Source: Dyadobacter psychrotolerans (lineage in GTDB: Bacteria; Bacteroidota; Bacteroidia; Cytophagales; Spirosomataceae). From it: DNA of 64,000 bases. The DNA lies in NCBI RefSeq assembly GCF_004349265.1, contig NZ_SMFL01000017.1, forward strand, positions 1 through 64,000, given 5' to 3'. Shown in pieces: positions 17,654 to 26,785 of this stretch (position 1 is the first letter of the stretch; every line of letters begins with the position of its first letter). Under the pieces are notes generated by a model. That model had not been told where the DNA came from. It did not search any database and saw only the letters and a list, made by a program, of their open reading frames with translations. The translations under genes were made by a program, and so were the position numbers.

Positions 17654-18271
17654 ATGAATCAGTTTGGATTAATTGGCGAAGGAATAACGGACCAGATTGT
17701 TATTGAGAATCTTCTTATTGCAAGTTTTTCTGACCCGGATATTTTAGTCACTTATTTACAACCATTAAGAGATGCAACCAATGATTCCATGGCCTTATCA
17801 GCTGGAAACTGGCATAAGGTTTTAGAATATTGCGGTTCTGAAAATTTTAAAGACTCCTTTCAAAGCCTGGATTATATTATTATTCAAATCGATTCTGACG
17901 TGTTTTTATCAGGAGAAGTTCAGGAAAAATATCGGAACATTATTAACTCGTCTGATAGCTGTGAAGTTATAGTAGACAAAATGAAAGGAATCATTATTGG
18001 TGCTATCGGAGAAGACTTTTACAACGGTGTTATAGAAAGAATTATTTTTGCCATTTGTGTACACTCTATAGAATGCTGGCTATTACCCATTTATTATCCT
18101 ACGCAAAATGCAATAGCACGGAAAATTACAGGCTGCCGGGAAAAGTTAAATCAGATTCTACCTCAAAAGGAAGGATTTTATATACATGAAAAAAAACCAA
18201 AATACTACAGAGATATTTCAAAAAAATACTTTAAAATGAGGCCAAACGATTTACAAGGGCTGCGAAAATGA
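17654..18271 (+). CDS. Toprim/RloB-like partner protein
   Basis: A 205-residue protein encoded directly after the ATPase (GG then ATG), so translation is coupled. Residues 5-12 (GLIGEGITD) carry Glu9 and IIIQIDSD has Asp80-x-Asp82, which together fit the Toprim metal site (Glu, then DxD). Later HSIECWLLPIYYP (137-149) resembles the CFE-W-LL segment of RloB/DUF4276 proteins. Toprim domains act in nucleases, topoisomerases and primases; beside a standalone OLD-type ATPase a nuclease effector is the most likely role. That is inferred from motifs and context; I cannot name the family with certainty. Confidence 0.65.
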   Translation: MNQFGLIGEGITDQIVIENLLIASFSDPDILVTYLQPLRDATNDSMALSAGNWHKVLEYCGSENFKDSFQSLDYIIIQIDSDVFLSGEVQEKYRNIINSSDSCEVIVDKMKGIIIGAIGEDFYNGVIERIIFAICVHSIECWLLPIYYPTQNAIARKITGCREKLNQILPQKEGFYIHEKKPKYYRDISKKYFKMRPNDLQGLRK

Positions 18272-18317
18272 ATCCTAGCTTAAATACATTTGTCTCTTCG
18301 CTTGAAAATTTTAAAGT

Positions 18318-18974
18318 ATGAATCTCCCCTCTTACATCGACCATACCCTCCTAAGCCCGACTGCAAGGGAGACGGATATCAGGAAACTGTGCGAGGAGGC
18401 GTGGATTCATCAGTTTAAAGCCGTTTGCGTAGCACCAACCTATGTTGGCTACACAAAGGAAATGATGGAGTTTTGTCCTGTCAGAATTGAAATTGCGACC
18501 GTTATTGGTTTTCCGCTAGGGTACTCGACAACGGCAACAAAAATGGCAGAGGCAGGTAATGCACTTGCAGACGGAGCGACGGAACTGGATGTGGTCATGA
18601 ATATGTCGCACTTTAAATCCATGGCCTATTTGAGCGTGCGTGAAGAGTTGAAAGGATTGGCTGAACTGGCACATATCAATAATGCCATTCTCAAAGTAAT
18701 CATAGAAACAGCCTATCTTGATTCTTTCGATTTGTATACGGCTTGTGAAATATGTGCTGAAGCGAAGGTTGACTTTGTAAAAACATCAACCGGGTTTGCC
18801 CCACAGGGTGCGGAAATTGAAACTGTTCGAAAAATGAGGAGTATTCTGCCTGCCCATATAAAAATTAAGGCTTCCGGCGGGATTCGTTCTTATGAACAGG
18901 CAATCGCTTTTATTCAGGCCGGAGCGGACCGAATAGGTACATCAGCCGGTGTTTCAATTATTGCCGGGGTATGA
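18318..18974 (+). CDS. deoC: Deoxyribose-phosphate aldolase
   Basis: Class I aldolase splitting 2-deoxyribose-5-phosphate to glyceraldehyde-3-phosphate and acetaldehyde in deoxynucleoside breakdown. The 218 residues include IDHTLL at the start, ELDVVMN with Asp91, the Schiff-base Lys155 in VDFVKTSTGF and Lys184 in IKASGGIR, all in the expected order. It starts 46 bases after the Toprim gene, and its stop overlaps the ATG of the next gene (ATGA), so it is translationally coupled to a glycosyltransferase that has no obvious metabolic link. Confidence 0.96.
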   Translation: MNLPSYIDHTLLSPTARETDIRKLCEEAWIHQFKAVCVAPTYVGYTKEMMEFCPVRIEIATVIGFPLGYSTTATKMAEAGNALADGATELDVVMNMSHFKSMAYLSVREELKGLAELAHINNAILKVIIETAYLDSFDLYTACEICAEAKVDFVKTSTGFAPQGAEIETVRKMRSILPAHIKIKASGGIRSYEQAIAFIQAGADRIGTSAGVSIIAGV

Positions 18975-20089
18975 CAAAGCGTGTACTTCTTCTCAGCAGC
19001 GTACACCCAGCGACCGATCCGCGTATCCTTTACAAGATTGCGCCGACGCTCCTTGCTGATTATGAAGTATTTTGTGCCTTGCCAGGTGCCGGTTACAATG
19101 ATCGGAATGGTCTAAAGATGATCCGTTTGCCGCAGTATAAAGGACTTCTGGCAAGGTTGATACTTGCACATCCGGTTGTTATATGGAAATGCCTGCGACT
19201 GCGTCCTGACCTGGTTCATATTTTCGTTCCTGAATTAATCCCGGTTGCTCTTTTATTTCAATGGCTGGGAGCGAAAATCATTTATGAAGTGCAGGAAAAT
19301 CTATACAAGAAATTTGAGATAAAGGGTTATAATAACAATTTGATTTTTAGAAAGTTGTTTAAATATTTTGATCTCTCTGCCAGAAAAAGATTTAACTGCT
19401 TGTTTACAGAGGACGCATATCTGAAAGAATACCGAAATTTGGCCAAACCGTCGGCAGTTGTTCACAATTATGTATCTCTGGCTTTTACAGACAAATATTC
19501 AAAAGGAACTGAACATGACGGTTTTGCAAAACCCGCCTTTTTATACTCCGGAGTTATATCCATGGAGCGAAGTTTTGACACAATCGTTGCCGCTTTGGTT
19601 TTATTGAAAAAGAAATATCCGGTTTTTCTGGTTCATTTATTTGGACCCGTTCGATTTAGCCGGGACGAAGCGGAACAGTTACCAGGATATGCTTATGTTA
19701 AGGAACATTTGATTTTTTATGGATACACCGATCTTCGTTTGGTATTAAAATATGCGAAACAATGTGTAGCCGGAATAGCATTGCTAAAACCAGTCGCCGA
19801 CTATCCCGATTCATTTACTACAAAGCTGTTTGAATACATGGCATTAAAATTGCCTGTGGTAACATCTGACTTTCCATTATATCAGGAGGTTGTTGAAATA
19901 TCAGGCTGCGGTTTTTGTATTTCTCCGTATGATTCACAGTTACTGGCAGACAAACTGGAATGGATCATTGGCAATCCTGAAAAAACCCTTGAAATGGGTA
20001 GAAATGGCCGAAAATCGGTGGAAAGTGATTATAATTGGGAAAACGAGAAAAAAAACCTGTTGTCATTTTATAAAACAGTACTTAACTGA
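18971..20089 (+). CDS. GT4-type glycosyltransferase
   Basis: A 372-residue GT-B transferase. The N-terminal Rossmann half starts RVLLLSSVHPATDPRILYKIAP, with HIFVPELIPVALLF; the C-terminal half has YSGVISMERSFDTIVAAL, LVHLFGP, and the nucleotide-sugar segment DSFTTKLFEYMALKLPVVTSDFP, where the EYMALxxPVV motif is typical of GT4 enzymes. It probably adds a sugar to a surface glycan. Its start overlaps the deoC stop. The C-terminus ends with a helix as usual for complete proteins. Confidence 0.87.
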   Translation: MTKRVLLLSSVHPATDPRILYKIAPTLLADYEVFCALPGAGYNDRNGLKMIRLPQYKGLLARLILAHPVVIWKCLRLRPDLVHIFVPELIPVALLFQWLGAKIIYEVQENLYKKFEIKGYNNNLIFRKLFKYFDLSARKRFNCLFTEDAYLKEYRNLAKPSAVVHNYVSLAFTDKYSKGTEHDGFAKPAFLYSGVISMERSFDTIVAALVLLKKKYPVFLVHLFGPVRFSRDEAEQLPGYAYVKEHLIFYGYTDLRLVLKYAKQCVAGIALLKPVADYPDSFTTKLFEYMALKLPVVTSDFPLYQEVVEISGCGFCISPYDSQLLADKLEWIIGNPEKTLEMGRNGRKSVESDYNWENEKKNLLSFYKTVLN

Positions 20090-20233
20090 GTAAAAACAAG
20101 ATACACATACGAATTGATATAATTTTACAACTTTATTATTGAATTGTTCAAATATTAAATACTACGTTTTCTACGAAATATTTAACTTTCGGAATTAAAA
20201 AGATTTTTAGTTTGCGGAGTCAACTTCTCAACC

Positions 20234-21178
20234 ATGTATATTAATACGATTAGTCACTATTTACCAAGCGAAATTATTGGTAATGAATACTTTACAAATT
20301 TAAACAATCTTTCAGACGAGTGGATTGTCTCGCGTACCGGAATTTCAGAACGCCGCAAAGCTTCTCCTGGCGAAAATACTACCACAATGGCTATTCAGGC
20401 TGTTGAAACACTTCTTGAAAGTATCCCATATAGCAAAAATGAGATAGACCTGATCGTAGGTGCTACTTACACACCTTACGATACGATTGTTACACTTGCC
20501 CACGCAGTTCAGCATCAGCTTCAGATTCCAGATATTCCCGTAGTGAGCATTTCCTCGGCATGCTCTTCCTTACTAAATGCGATTGAAATTGTTGAAGGCT
20601 ACTTTGCAATGGGTAAAGCTTCCAAAGCAATTGTTGTTGTTTCGGATCATAACACGGCTTATTACAATGAACTTGACACCGTATCAGGGCACCTTTGGGG
20701 TGACGGCGCTTCGGCTATGCTGATCTCAAAGGAACGGCAAACCAAGTCTGATATGCAGATTAAAAAGATTATTACAGGAGGCGCAGCAACCAGCGGAAAG
20801 GCAATCGAAGCAGTTGTACTTCGGCCCAATGATCGTGGTGTTGTGATGCCTTTTGGTCGTGACGTTTTTCAGAATGCCTGTATTTATATGCCAAAGGTGA
20901 GTCAGCAGGTTTTACAGGATTGCGGATTAACAATCGATGATCTTGATTACCTGATACCGCACCAGGCCAATCACCGCATTAGCCTGAATGTCATCAATAC
21001 ATTGGGTATTCCTGTTGAAAAGTTGATATCAAATATTCAGTACCTGGGAAATACCGGCTGTGCAGGCTGTGCCATCGCACTATCAGAGAACCAGGATAAA
21101 TTTAAATCCGGTGAAAATATTGTCATCACAGTGTTTGGCGGCGGTTATTCTTACGGAGCCATGCTGTTGACGGTGTAG
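20234..21178 (+). CDS. 3-oxoacyl-ACP synthase III (FabH-like)
   Basis: A 314-residue thiolase-fold condensing enzyme. The triad is present: Cys110 in ISSACSSLLNA, His243 in IPHQANHR and Asn273 in YLGNTGCAGCA. WIVSRTGISERR at 30-41 is the KAS III substrate-entry region. FabH starts fatty-acid synthesis from acyl-CoA and malonyl-ACP, but the gene is alone, shorter than standard FabH and has GNTGCAGCA instead of GNTSAASIP, so it may be a specialised KAS III (polyketide-like, resorcinol or flexirubin type) rather than the housekeeping enzyme. A strong terminator follows. Confidence 0.87.
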   Translation: MYINTISHYLPSEIIGNEYFTNLNNLSDEWIVSRTGISERRKASPGENTTTMAIQAVETLLESIPYSKNEIDLIVGATYTPYDTIVTLAHAVQHQLQIPDIPVVSISSACSSLLNAIEIVEGYFAMGKASKAIVVVSDHNTAYYNELDTVSGHLWGDGASAMLISKERQTKSDMQIKKIITGGAATSGKAIEAVVLRPNDRGVVMPFGRDVFQNACIYMPKVSQQVLQDCGLTIDDLDYLIPHQANHRISLNVINTLGIPVEKLISNIQYLGNTGCAGCAIALSENQDKFKSGENIVITVFGGGYSYGAMLLTV

Positions 21179-21187
21179 GAATTCAAT

Positions 21188-21237
21188 AAAAAAAGCCTTT
21201 CTGCCTGATTTCAGATCAAACAGAAAGGCTTTTTTTA
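21188..21237. terminator. Bidirectional terminator between FabH-like and M1 peptidase genes
   Basis: A long stem (aaaaaagcctttctg / cagaaaggctttttt) with a 17-base loop has A and T runs on both sides, between convergent genes. Confidence 0.85.
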
Positions 21238-21252
21238 TTTCAAACTAAAAAA

Positions 21253-23247
21253 TTAATTTATTTCCTGCTCAGCAAATTTTGCAGGCTTCCATACATTGTT
21301 TTCAGGAGCAACGTCCGGAAGACTTTTATCCGGATCAATCGTTACCGACCGGATAGGCTGCGTAGTCGTGCTGCGGAATGTCCAGCTTCCACCTCTCTGC
21401 CATATCTCAACCGGAAAATCTACACGCGTTTTTTTACCGCTAACTTCTTCAATTTCCACCTTGGCAGGCATCGCCCACTGATTCAGGTTTTCTATTGTGA
21501 TCAAAGATCCCTTTTGTGGATTTTGCTCGATGTAGGTAACCTGTTTTACGCTTTGGTCAAGTTTGTAATTTTCAAAAAACCAACCTTTCCAGAACCAGCC
21601 CAAATCTTCACCAGCTGCATCTTCCATGGTACGGAAAAAATCGTAAGGAGTTGGATGTTTAAAAGCCCAGCGTTGTACATACATTTTGAAGGCATAGTCA
21701 AAACGGTCTTTTCCAAGAACCTGCTCTCTTAACATTCTTAGGCCAAGTGCAGGTTTATAATACGCCTCCCACCCAAGGTTTGATGGTTGAATAACTTCCG
21801 GAATCGTCATGATCGGATCAGCTTTCGGACGGAAGATGATCGGAGCCAGGCGGTGCAGATTATTCATCTGTGAATCTTTAAATTCTCCGTTATTGAAATT
21901 GTCTCCTGATAGAAAGTTAATGAATGTATTAAATCCTTCATCCATCCATGCATATTTACGCTCGTTGTTGCCAACAATCATGGGGAACCAGTTATGACCA
22001 AATTCGTGGTCTGTAACGCCCCACAAATCCTCTTTCCTGCTTTTGCTGCTGCAAAATACTATTCCCGGATATTCCATGCCCCCTACAATTCCGGCTACGT
22101 TTGTAGCAACAGGATAGGTATATTCATGTACATAGGATGAATAAAATTCAATACACCCTTTTACATATTCTGTTGAGCGGCCCCATCCGTCAGCTCCGCC
22201 GTCTTCAGCAGGATAAGCCGATTGCGCCAAAGCAGTTTTTCCGTTTGGCAGATTCATCTTTGCTGCATCCCAAACAAAAGCTTTTGAAGTTGCCCAGGCG
22301 ATATCACGAGCCTGTACGCATTTGAAGCGCCACGTAAGTGTTCCGGATTGTTTTGGTCTTGAGGCAGGATTTGTAACTTCCTCAGCCGTACGGATCATCA
22401 CTGTCTCGTTGCTTTTTGCAGCGTCTGCAAGTCTTTTTCTTTGCTCTGCTGTAAGTACCTCATTTGGATTTTGCAGCGCTCCTGACCCTACAACGATGTG
22501 ATCCCAGGGAACAGTTACATTATATTCAAAATCGCCGTACTCCAGGTAAAACTCACCTGCTCCAAGATAAGGAAGTAAATTCCAGCCTTCGATATCATCA
22601 AATACAGCCACTCTCGGATACCATTGAGCCATTTCGTAAACAATACCGTTTTTAGTTTCAAGTGTTCCCATACGGTCTGAACCATATTCAGGAATTTTGA
22701 AAGAATAGGCGATCTTAATTTTGATCACATCTCCGTTGCCTTTTACAGGTGTAGCCAGACGAATTTGTAACCTTGTATCGGTCACAATATAATTGGCAGT
22801 AACGAATTTGTCTTTGCCTTGTTGTACTTGTACCGATTTAAGCGAATCACCGCCACTGAAACCGGTATTCCCAAAACGTCCGCCTGTTACCGGAGTTGTC
22901 TTGCCACCTCTCGACTGGTCGTTAAAAGCATTTTGATCTAGCTGGAGCCAGATAAATTCCTGGTTTTCCGGACTGTTATTTTTATAAGTTATTTCAACGT
23001 CACCGCTCACAATTCCCTTTTGTTCATCCAGGGCAACATTAATTTTGTAATCAGCGCGGTTCTGCCAGTATTTTGGTCCCGGAGCGCCGCTTCCTGTGCG
23101 GTATTCACTGCCAGGCTGAAAGTTGAATAACGGATGGAAAAGCACGTGCGCATCATATTTAGCTTTGTCGGCTTCCTGGGCAAAAACCCCCGAAAAACTC
23201 AGACAGCATAGCGCTATGATGCCGAAGCGAATTTTTGAAATTTTCAT
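21253..23247 (-). CDS. Secreted M1-family metallopeptidase
   Basis: A 664-residue exported zinc aminopeptidase-like enzyme. A signal peptide (residues 1-23, ending VFAQ) leads to an M1-type beta domain, GGMEYPG (389-395) in the position of the GAMEN exopeptidase motif, HEFGHNW (zinc His414 and His418, catalytic Glu415) and the third ligand Glu437 in MDEGFNTF. The changed GGMEYPG motif is common in Bacteroidota M1 members; it may alter exopeptidase specificity. Divergent from meaB. It would trim peptides in the periplasm or outside the cell. Confidence 0.93.
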   Translation of the reverse strand: MKISKIRFGIIALCCLSFSGVFAQEADKAKYDAHVLFHPLFNFQPGSEYRTGSGAPGPKYWQNRADYKINVALDEQKGIVSGDVEITYKNNSPENQEFIWLQLDQNAFNDQSRGGKTTPVTGGRFGNTGFSGGDSLKSVQVQQGKDKFVTANYIVTDTRLQIRLATPVKGNGDVIKIKIAYSFKIPEYGSDRMGTLETKNGIVYEMAQWYPRVAVFDDIEGWNLLPYLGAGEFYLEYGDFEYNVTVPWDHIVVGSGALQNPNEVLTAEQRKRLADAAKSNETVMIRTAEEVTNPASRPKQSGTLTWRFKCVQARDIAWATSKAFVWDAAKMNLPNGKTALAQSAYPAEDGGADGWGRSTEYVKGCIEFYSSYVHEYTYPVATNVAGIVGGMEYPGIVFCSSKSRKEDLWGVTDHEFGHNWFPMIVGNNERKYAWMDEGFNTFINFLSGDNFNNGEFKDSQMNNLHRLAPIIFRPKADPIMTIPEVIQPSNLGWEAYYKPALGLRMLREQVLGKDRFDYAFKMYVQRWAFKHPTPYDFFRTMEDAAGEDLGWFWKGWFFENYKLDQSVKQVTYIEQNPQKGSLITIENLNQWAMPAKVEIEEVSGKKTRVDFPVEIWQRGGSWTFRSTTTQPIRSVTIDPDKSLPDVAPENNVWKPAKFAEQEIN

Positions 23248-23383
23248 TCGAATGAAGATGTATTAAAAAGATGTTATTGTAAACGGACAATATAACAGTT
23301 TTCGCGTTTTTTAGGATTAAAAATTTCATTTTTAATAGTCAATACCGACTTTTACAAAGAACTTCCCAAAACAAAAGCCACCT

Positions 23384-24382
23384 ATGCGCAAGCGCCTTAC
23401 CATTGAAAACTACAAAAATGGCATCCTGGCGGGCGATCGCATCATTCTTAGCCAGGCTATAACAATCATAGAAAGCGGACTAACCCAGGACAGAAAACTT
23501 GCTTCTGAACTGTTGCATGAGATATTACCTGCAACCGGAAATTCGCTTCGTATCGGTATCACCGGTGTGCCGGGTGTAGGAAAAAGCACTTTCATCGAAG
23601 CTTTGGGAAAACACATCACATCCCTGGGAAAACACCTGGCTGTGTTAACCATTGATCCTTCCAGCAAACGATCAGGAGGAAGTATCCTCGGTGATAAAAC
23701 CAGGATGGAGCAACTCTCCCACGACCCGCTTGCTTACATCCGTCCTTCTGCCGCTAATCTGTCTTTGGGCGGAGTAGCGCGAAACACGAGGGAGACTATC
23801 CTGCTTTGCGAGGCGGCAGGCTTTGAGGTTATCATTGTAGAAACCGTTGGTGTCGGACAATCGGAAACACAGGTAAAAGGCATGACCGACTTTTTTCTTT
23901 TACTGATGCTCGCCGGCGCAGGGGATGAACTTCAGGGTTTAAAAAAAGGAATTATGGAAATGGCTGACGCCATAGCCATTAATAAGGCTGACGGAGACAA
24001 TAAAACCGCAGCCGCTTTGGCAGTTCAGGAATATACCAATGCTCTTCATCTATTCCCAAAATCTGAGTCCGGTTTTGAATCAAAGGTAGTTTCCTGCTCT
24101 GCGCTGGAGCAGACCGGAATCAGCGACATCTGGAACATCATTTTAGCTTATCAATCATCCGCTAAGACAAGTGGGTTTTTATATAAAAACCGTCAGAGTC
24201 AAAATCTGGAATGGATGTATGAATTTATCCGGCAAACACTCGAAATGAGTTTTTACGGAAAACCATTAGTAAAAAAAGCGCTCAGAACAGTAGAAAAGTC
24301 GGTAGTTTCGGGATCTGAATTACCGGTTAAAGCAGCGCAGGATTTGCTTGATCTTTTCTTCAGAGAAGATATCCTTGACTAA
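23384..24382 (+). CDS. meaB: Methylmalonyl-CoA mutase-associated GTPase MeaB
   Basis: A 332-residue G3E P-loop GTPase that protects and loads methylmalonyl-CoA mutase with cobalamin. Walker A is GVPGVGKS (61-68), then LTIDPSSKRSGGSILGDKTRM, IRPSAANLSLGGVA, EAAGFEVIIVETVGVGQSE (switch region) and INKADG (base recognition). This string of motifs is diagnostic for MeaB/ArgK. The mutase genes are not in this window. It is divergent from the M1 peptidase. Confidence 0.95.
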   Translation: MRKRLTIENYKNGILAGDRIILSQAITIIESGLTQDRKLASELLHEILPATGNSLRIGITGVPGVGKSTFIEALGKHITSLGKHLAVLTIDPSSKRSGGSILGDKTRMEQLSHDPLAYIRPSAANLSLGGVARNTRETILLCEAAGFEVIIVETVGVGQSETQVKGMTDFFLLLMLAGAGDELQGLKKGIMEMADAIAINKADGDNKTAAALAVQEYTNALHLFPKSESGFESKVVSCSALEQTGISDIWNIILAYQSSAKTSGFLYKNRQSQNLEWMYEFIRQTLEMSFYGKPLVKKALRTVEKSVVSGSELPVKAAQDLLDLFFREDILD

Positions 24383-24493
24383 AAGCGAACATGGCAAATC
24401 AGGTCATTTTAACAAAAATACCATTCTAAGGCAATTTTTCAGGTGATTTATAACGTTAGATTATAAAGACACTCAATCATCCATTTCTCCGTT

Positions 24494-24979
24494 ATGAAAT
24501 TCTACAAAAATGTAACTAAAATTCTTACCCTGTCGCTTCTTGCCTTTGCGCTCATATTCGTATCATGCAAAGATGATGACAAAGAACCCGAAACTGTTGA
24601 TAATAATGAAATTGTAGGGAAATGGAAATTTTCTGCCATTGCACCCGAGACAGCAGGAACCAATATTGGCGATCTGAGCTTAATCACTACTTTGGTTCCA
24701 TGTGCTTTCAGCCTGACACTAACGTTTGAATCTAACAACAAAGTCACACCTGCAGACTGCGAATTAGCTGTTCAGGGCCTTGCTGCTGCTGGATTTTTAA
24801 CTGTCGGCCAGGACACGAAATGGAAGGTCGAAAATAATACACTCAAACTTACCAATGGCACTACCGTACAGACTTTACCCTTGCAGCAAAGTAGTAATCT
24901 GATGAAAATTACGGTTAATACGAACACAACCGGATCGGGAGCTGCCGTAAACGCTGTGCTAACATTTACAAGAGTTTAA
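24494..24979 (+). CDS. Small lipocalin-like lipoprotein
   Basis: A 161-residue lipoprotein. The signal peptide ends at Cys25 (LIFVSC), followed by an acidic linker (KDDDKEPE). The mature part begins with IVGKWKFSAIAPE, the pattern of lipocalin-like domains of Bacteroidota, and proceeds with alternating strands ending in VNAVLTFTRV. It is expected to sit on the outer membrane; ligand and role are unknown. It stands between meaB and a strong terminator. Confidence 0.75.
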   Translation: MKFYKNVTKILTLSLLAFALIFVSCKDDDKEPETVDNNEIVGKWKFSAIAPETAGTNIGDLSLITTLVPCAFSLTLTFESNNKVTPADCELAVQGLAAAGFLTVGQDTKWKVENNTLKLTNGTTVQTLPLQQSSNLMKITVNTNTTGSGAAVNAVLTFTRV

Positions 24980-24998
24980 AAGTAAAGGTTTAATTACA

Positions 24999-25039
24999 GC
25001 AAAAGCGGCCGCCCTGAAAGTCAGAGCGGCCGCTTTTGC
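24999..25039. terminator. GC-rich bidirectional terminator
   Basis: A perfect 14-bp stem gcaaaagcggccgc / gcggccgcttttgc with a 13-base loop, between convergent genes. Each arm carries an 8-base GCGGCCGC site. Confidence 0.8.
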
Positions 25040-25054
25040 ATTTGTTTTCAGCTT

Positions 25055-26740
25055 TTATTTTCCTTCTCCGATTACCGGATTATTTTTATCAAACCACAAG
25101 CGCTGCGTGCTCAATGCCTGCACCGTACGATCACCCGGAGTGAATCCCTGCTCAGTCTGGCTTTTCAGCCAGTTTTCATTGTTGGTTCCAAGTGCGGGCT
25201 CATCTACCCAGTAACGACGCGGAATCGGTTCGTTAAATTTATCTCGGGGATAGTAAGTTGAGCTGTTCTTCGGATAGCCTGTACGTCGAATGAAAGTAAA
25301 CGCTTCTGTTGGCAGGCGCATAAAATTCAGATATTCCTGAATGTAAATTCGTTCCAGATTATTTACTCCGTTGAATTTAACAGATGTTTGAGCCAGATAG
25401 GCCGTAATCTGTGCTTCAACAGTGCTTTGGGTAAATCCTGTTGTAGACAAAGCTGCGACTGCAATGGCGTTCATGGTGCGAAGCGATGAGGCAACACCTT
25501 TTTTATACCATTCTTCTGAAGTTCCTTTCGTATTCAAACCTGCACCATACCCTTTTTCGATCAACTCAGCAATATAAAAACAAGTTTCAGCACTCGTAAC
25601 CAGGTAGTCGTGGAATGTACCTAGGCCACCGTTCCGCCTTGGTGCAAAAAACACTTTGTTGATCGATGACATTACCACCAGTTTACTTGTTCCTACTGTC
25701 AGCGGATTTTTGTAATACTGTGCCGTAGCAGCATCGGTAGTCCAGTCTGCCGGACCACCCTGATAACGAATCTGGGTATCTGTTGCTGAGATAAATGCAG
25801 GCAATGTTACTTTGTATTTTTTAATTGAATCCAAATTGGCTGCGGTAAGATCGTTTGGACTAAAATACATCTGAAGGCGTGGATCGTTTGTCGTTTTGAG
25901 AAAGCTGACAATCGATTTTGTCGCGTAACGCGCACTGCGGTAATCAATGTCGCCGCCAATGGGGTTACTGTTTGGATCAAGATATGCAAACTGATCTTCG
26001 TCAGCCGTGATCGGGCCGACCGCATTTTCCATTACTTCTTTGAAAATCTGAGTCGTTTTAGCCTTGTCCTGGCCTTCATAACGCACAGCAATACGAAGTT
26101 TTAAGGAGTTGGCCAGTTTCACCCATTTTGTCCAGTCGCTATGATAAAAAATATCCGCATTCCCATAAGTCAACTGGTCAGTTGAAGAAGCAACTAGATC
26201 CGCAATTGCGGTATTCAGTTCTGCCAGCCAGGTGTCATAAAGTTTCTGCTGCCCATCATATTCAGGTTTAAAATTACCCTCGGACCGGCCCAAACCAGCT
26301 TGTGTATATGGAATAGATCCATTCATATCGCTTACGTGCAAACCGTAAAAAATACCGGCAACATAGGTGGCCGCCCTCATTTTCTGATAGCGCTGTTTGT
26401 CCGCCTTTAAGTCAATCTGGCGACGAATTTCTACCAGGTTAGGCAATACATTGCTGTAAAAATTGCCATATCTCGAATTGATGTTTGTAGACAGCTCATA
26501 GGGATCGGTTGTCATGTGCTGGGTAAAACGAAGCAGCTGTTCCAGATTTTCCCAGATCCACTCCGACCCGCTTGACGGAAGGCTGTTTAGTGAGTATGTA
26601 AAAAGATACTTCGGATCCGGATCAGTTACGACGCTTGGATCCGTATTTATCTCGGCGAAATCATTGGTACAGGAATTAGACAGCAGCAGCGTACCGGCCA
26701 GCATAATTCCCGTTGCCCATTTTATGGTTATATTTTTCAT
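25055..26740 (-). CDS. SusD/RagB-family outer-membrane lipoprotein
   Basis: A 561-residue surface lipoprotein that caps a SusC-type transporter and binds the nutrient. Lipobox Cys24 follows a signal peptide (LLLSNSC). The mature start TNDFAEINTDPSVVTDPDPKYLF is typical of the SusD-like_2 group (often linked to peptides or unknown nutrients rather than starch). Tetratricopeptide-like helices and a C-terminal RYWVDEPALG segment fit. It lies 46 bases downstream of its SusC partner. No glycosidase or sigma/anti-sigma pair is adjacent, so the substrate cannot be named. Confidence 0.92.
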   Translation of the reverse strand: MKNITIKWATGIMLAGTLLLSNSCTNDFAEINTDPSVVTDPDPKYLFTYSLNSLPSSGSEWIWENLEQLLRFTQHMTTDPYELSTNINSRYGNFYSNVLPNLVEIRRQIDLKADKQRYQKMRAATYVAGIFYGLHVSDMNGSIPYTQAGLGRSEGNFKPEYDGQQKLYDTWLAELNTAIADLVASSTDQLTYGNADIFYHSDWTKWVKLANSLKLRIAVRYEGQDKAKTTQIFKEVMENAVGPITADEDQFAYLDPNSNPIGGDIDYRSARYATKSIVSFLKTTNDPRLQMYFSPNDLTAANLDSIKKYKVTLPAFISATDTQIRYQGGPADWTTDAATAQYYKNPLTVGTSKLVVMSSINKVFFAPRRNGGLGTFHDYLVTSAETCFYIAELIEKGYGAGLNTKGTSEEWYKKGVASSLRTMNAIAVAALSTTGFTQSTVEAQITAYLAQTSVKFNGVNNLERIYIQEYLNFMRLPTEAFTFIRRTGYPKNSSTYYPRDKFNEPIPRRYWVDEPALGTNNENWLKSQTEQGFTPGDRTVQALSTQRLWFDKNNPVIGEGK

Positions 26741-26785
26741 TTAAAATATCTTTAATGTTATCCTTGCGGAATACCGTTTTTACTA

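Noticed and set aside
25024..25039. Two NotI-type palindromes as a special site
   Set aside because: They are explained as the two arms of one terminator hairpin.
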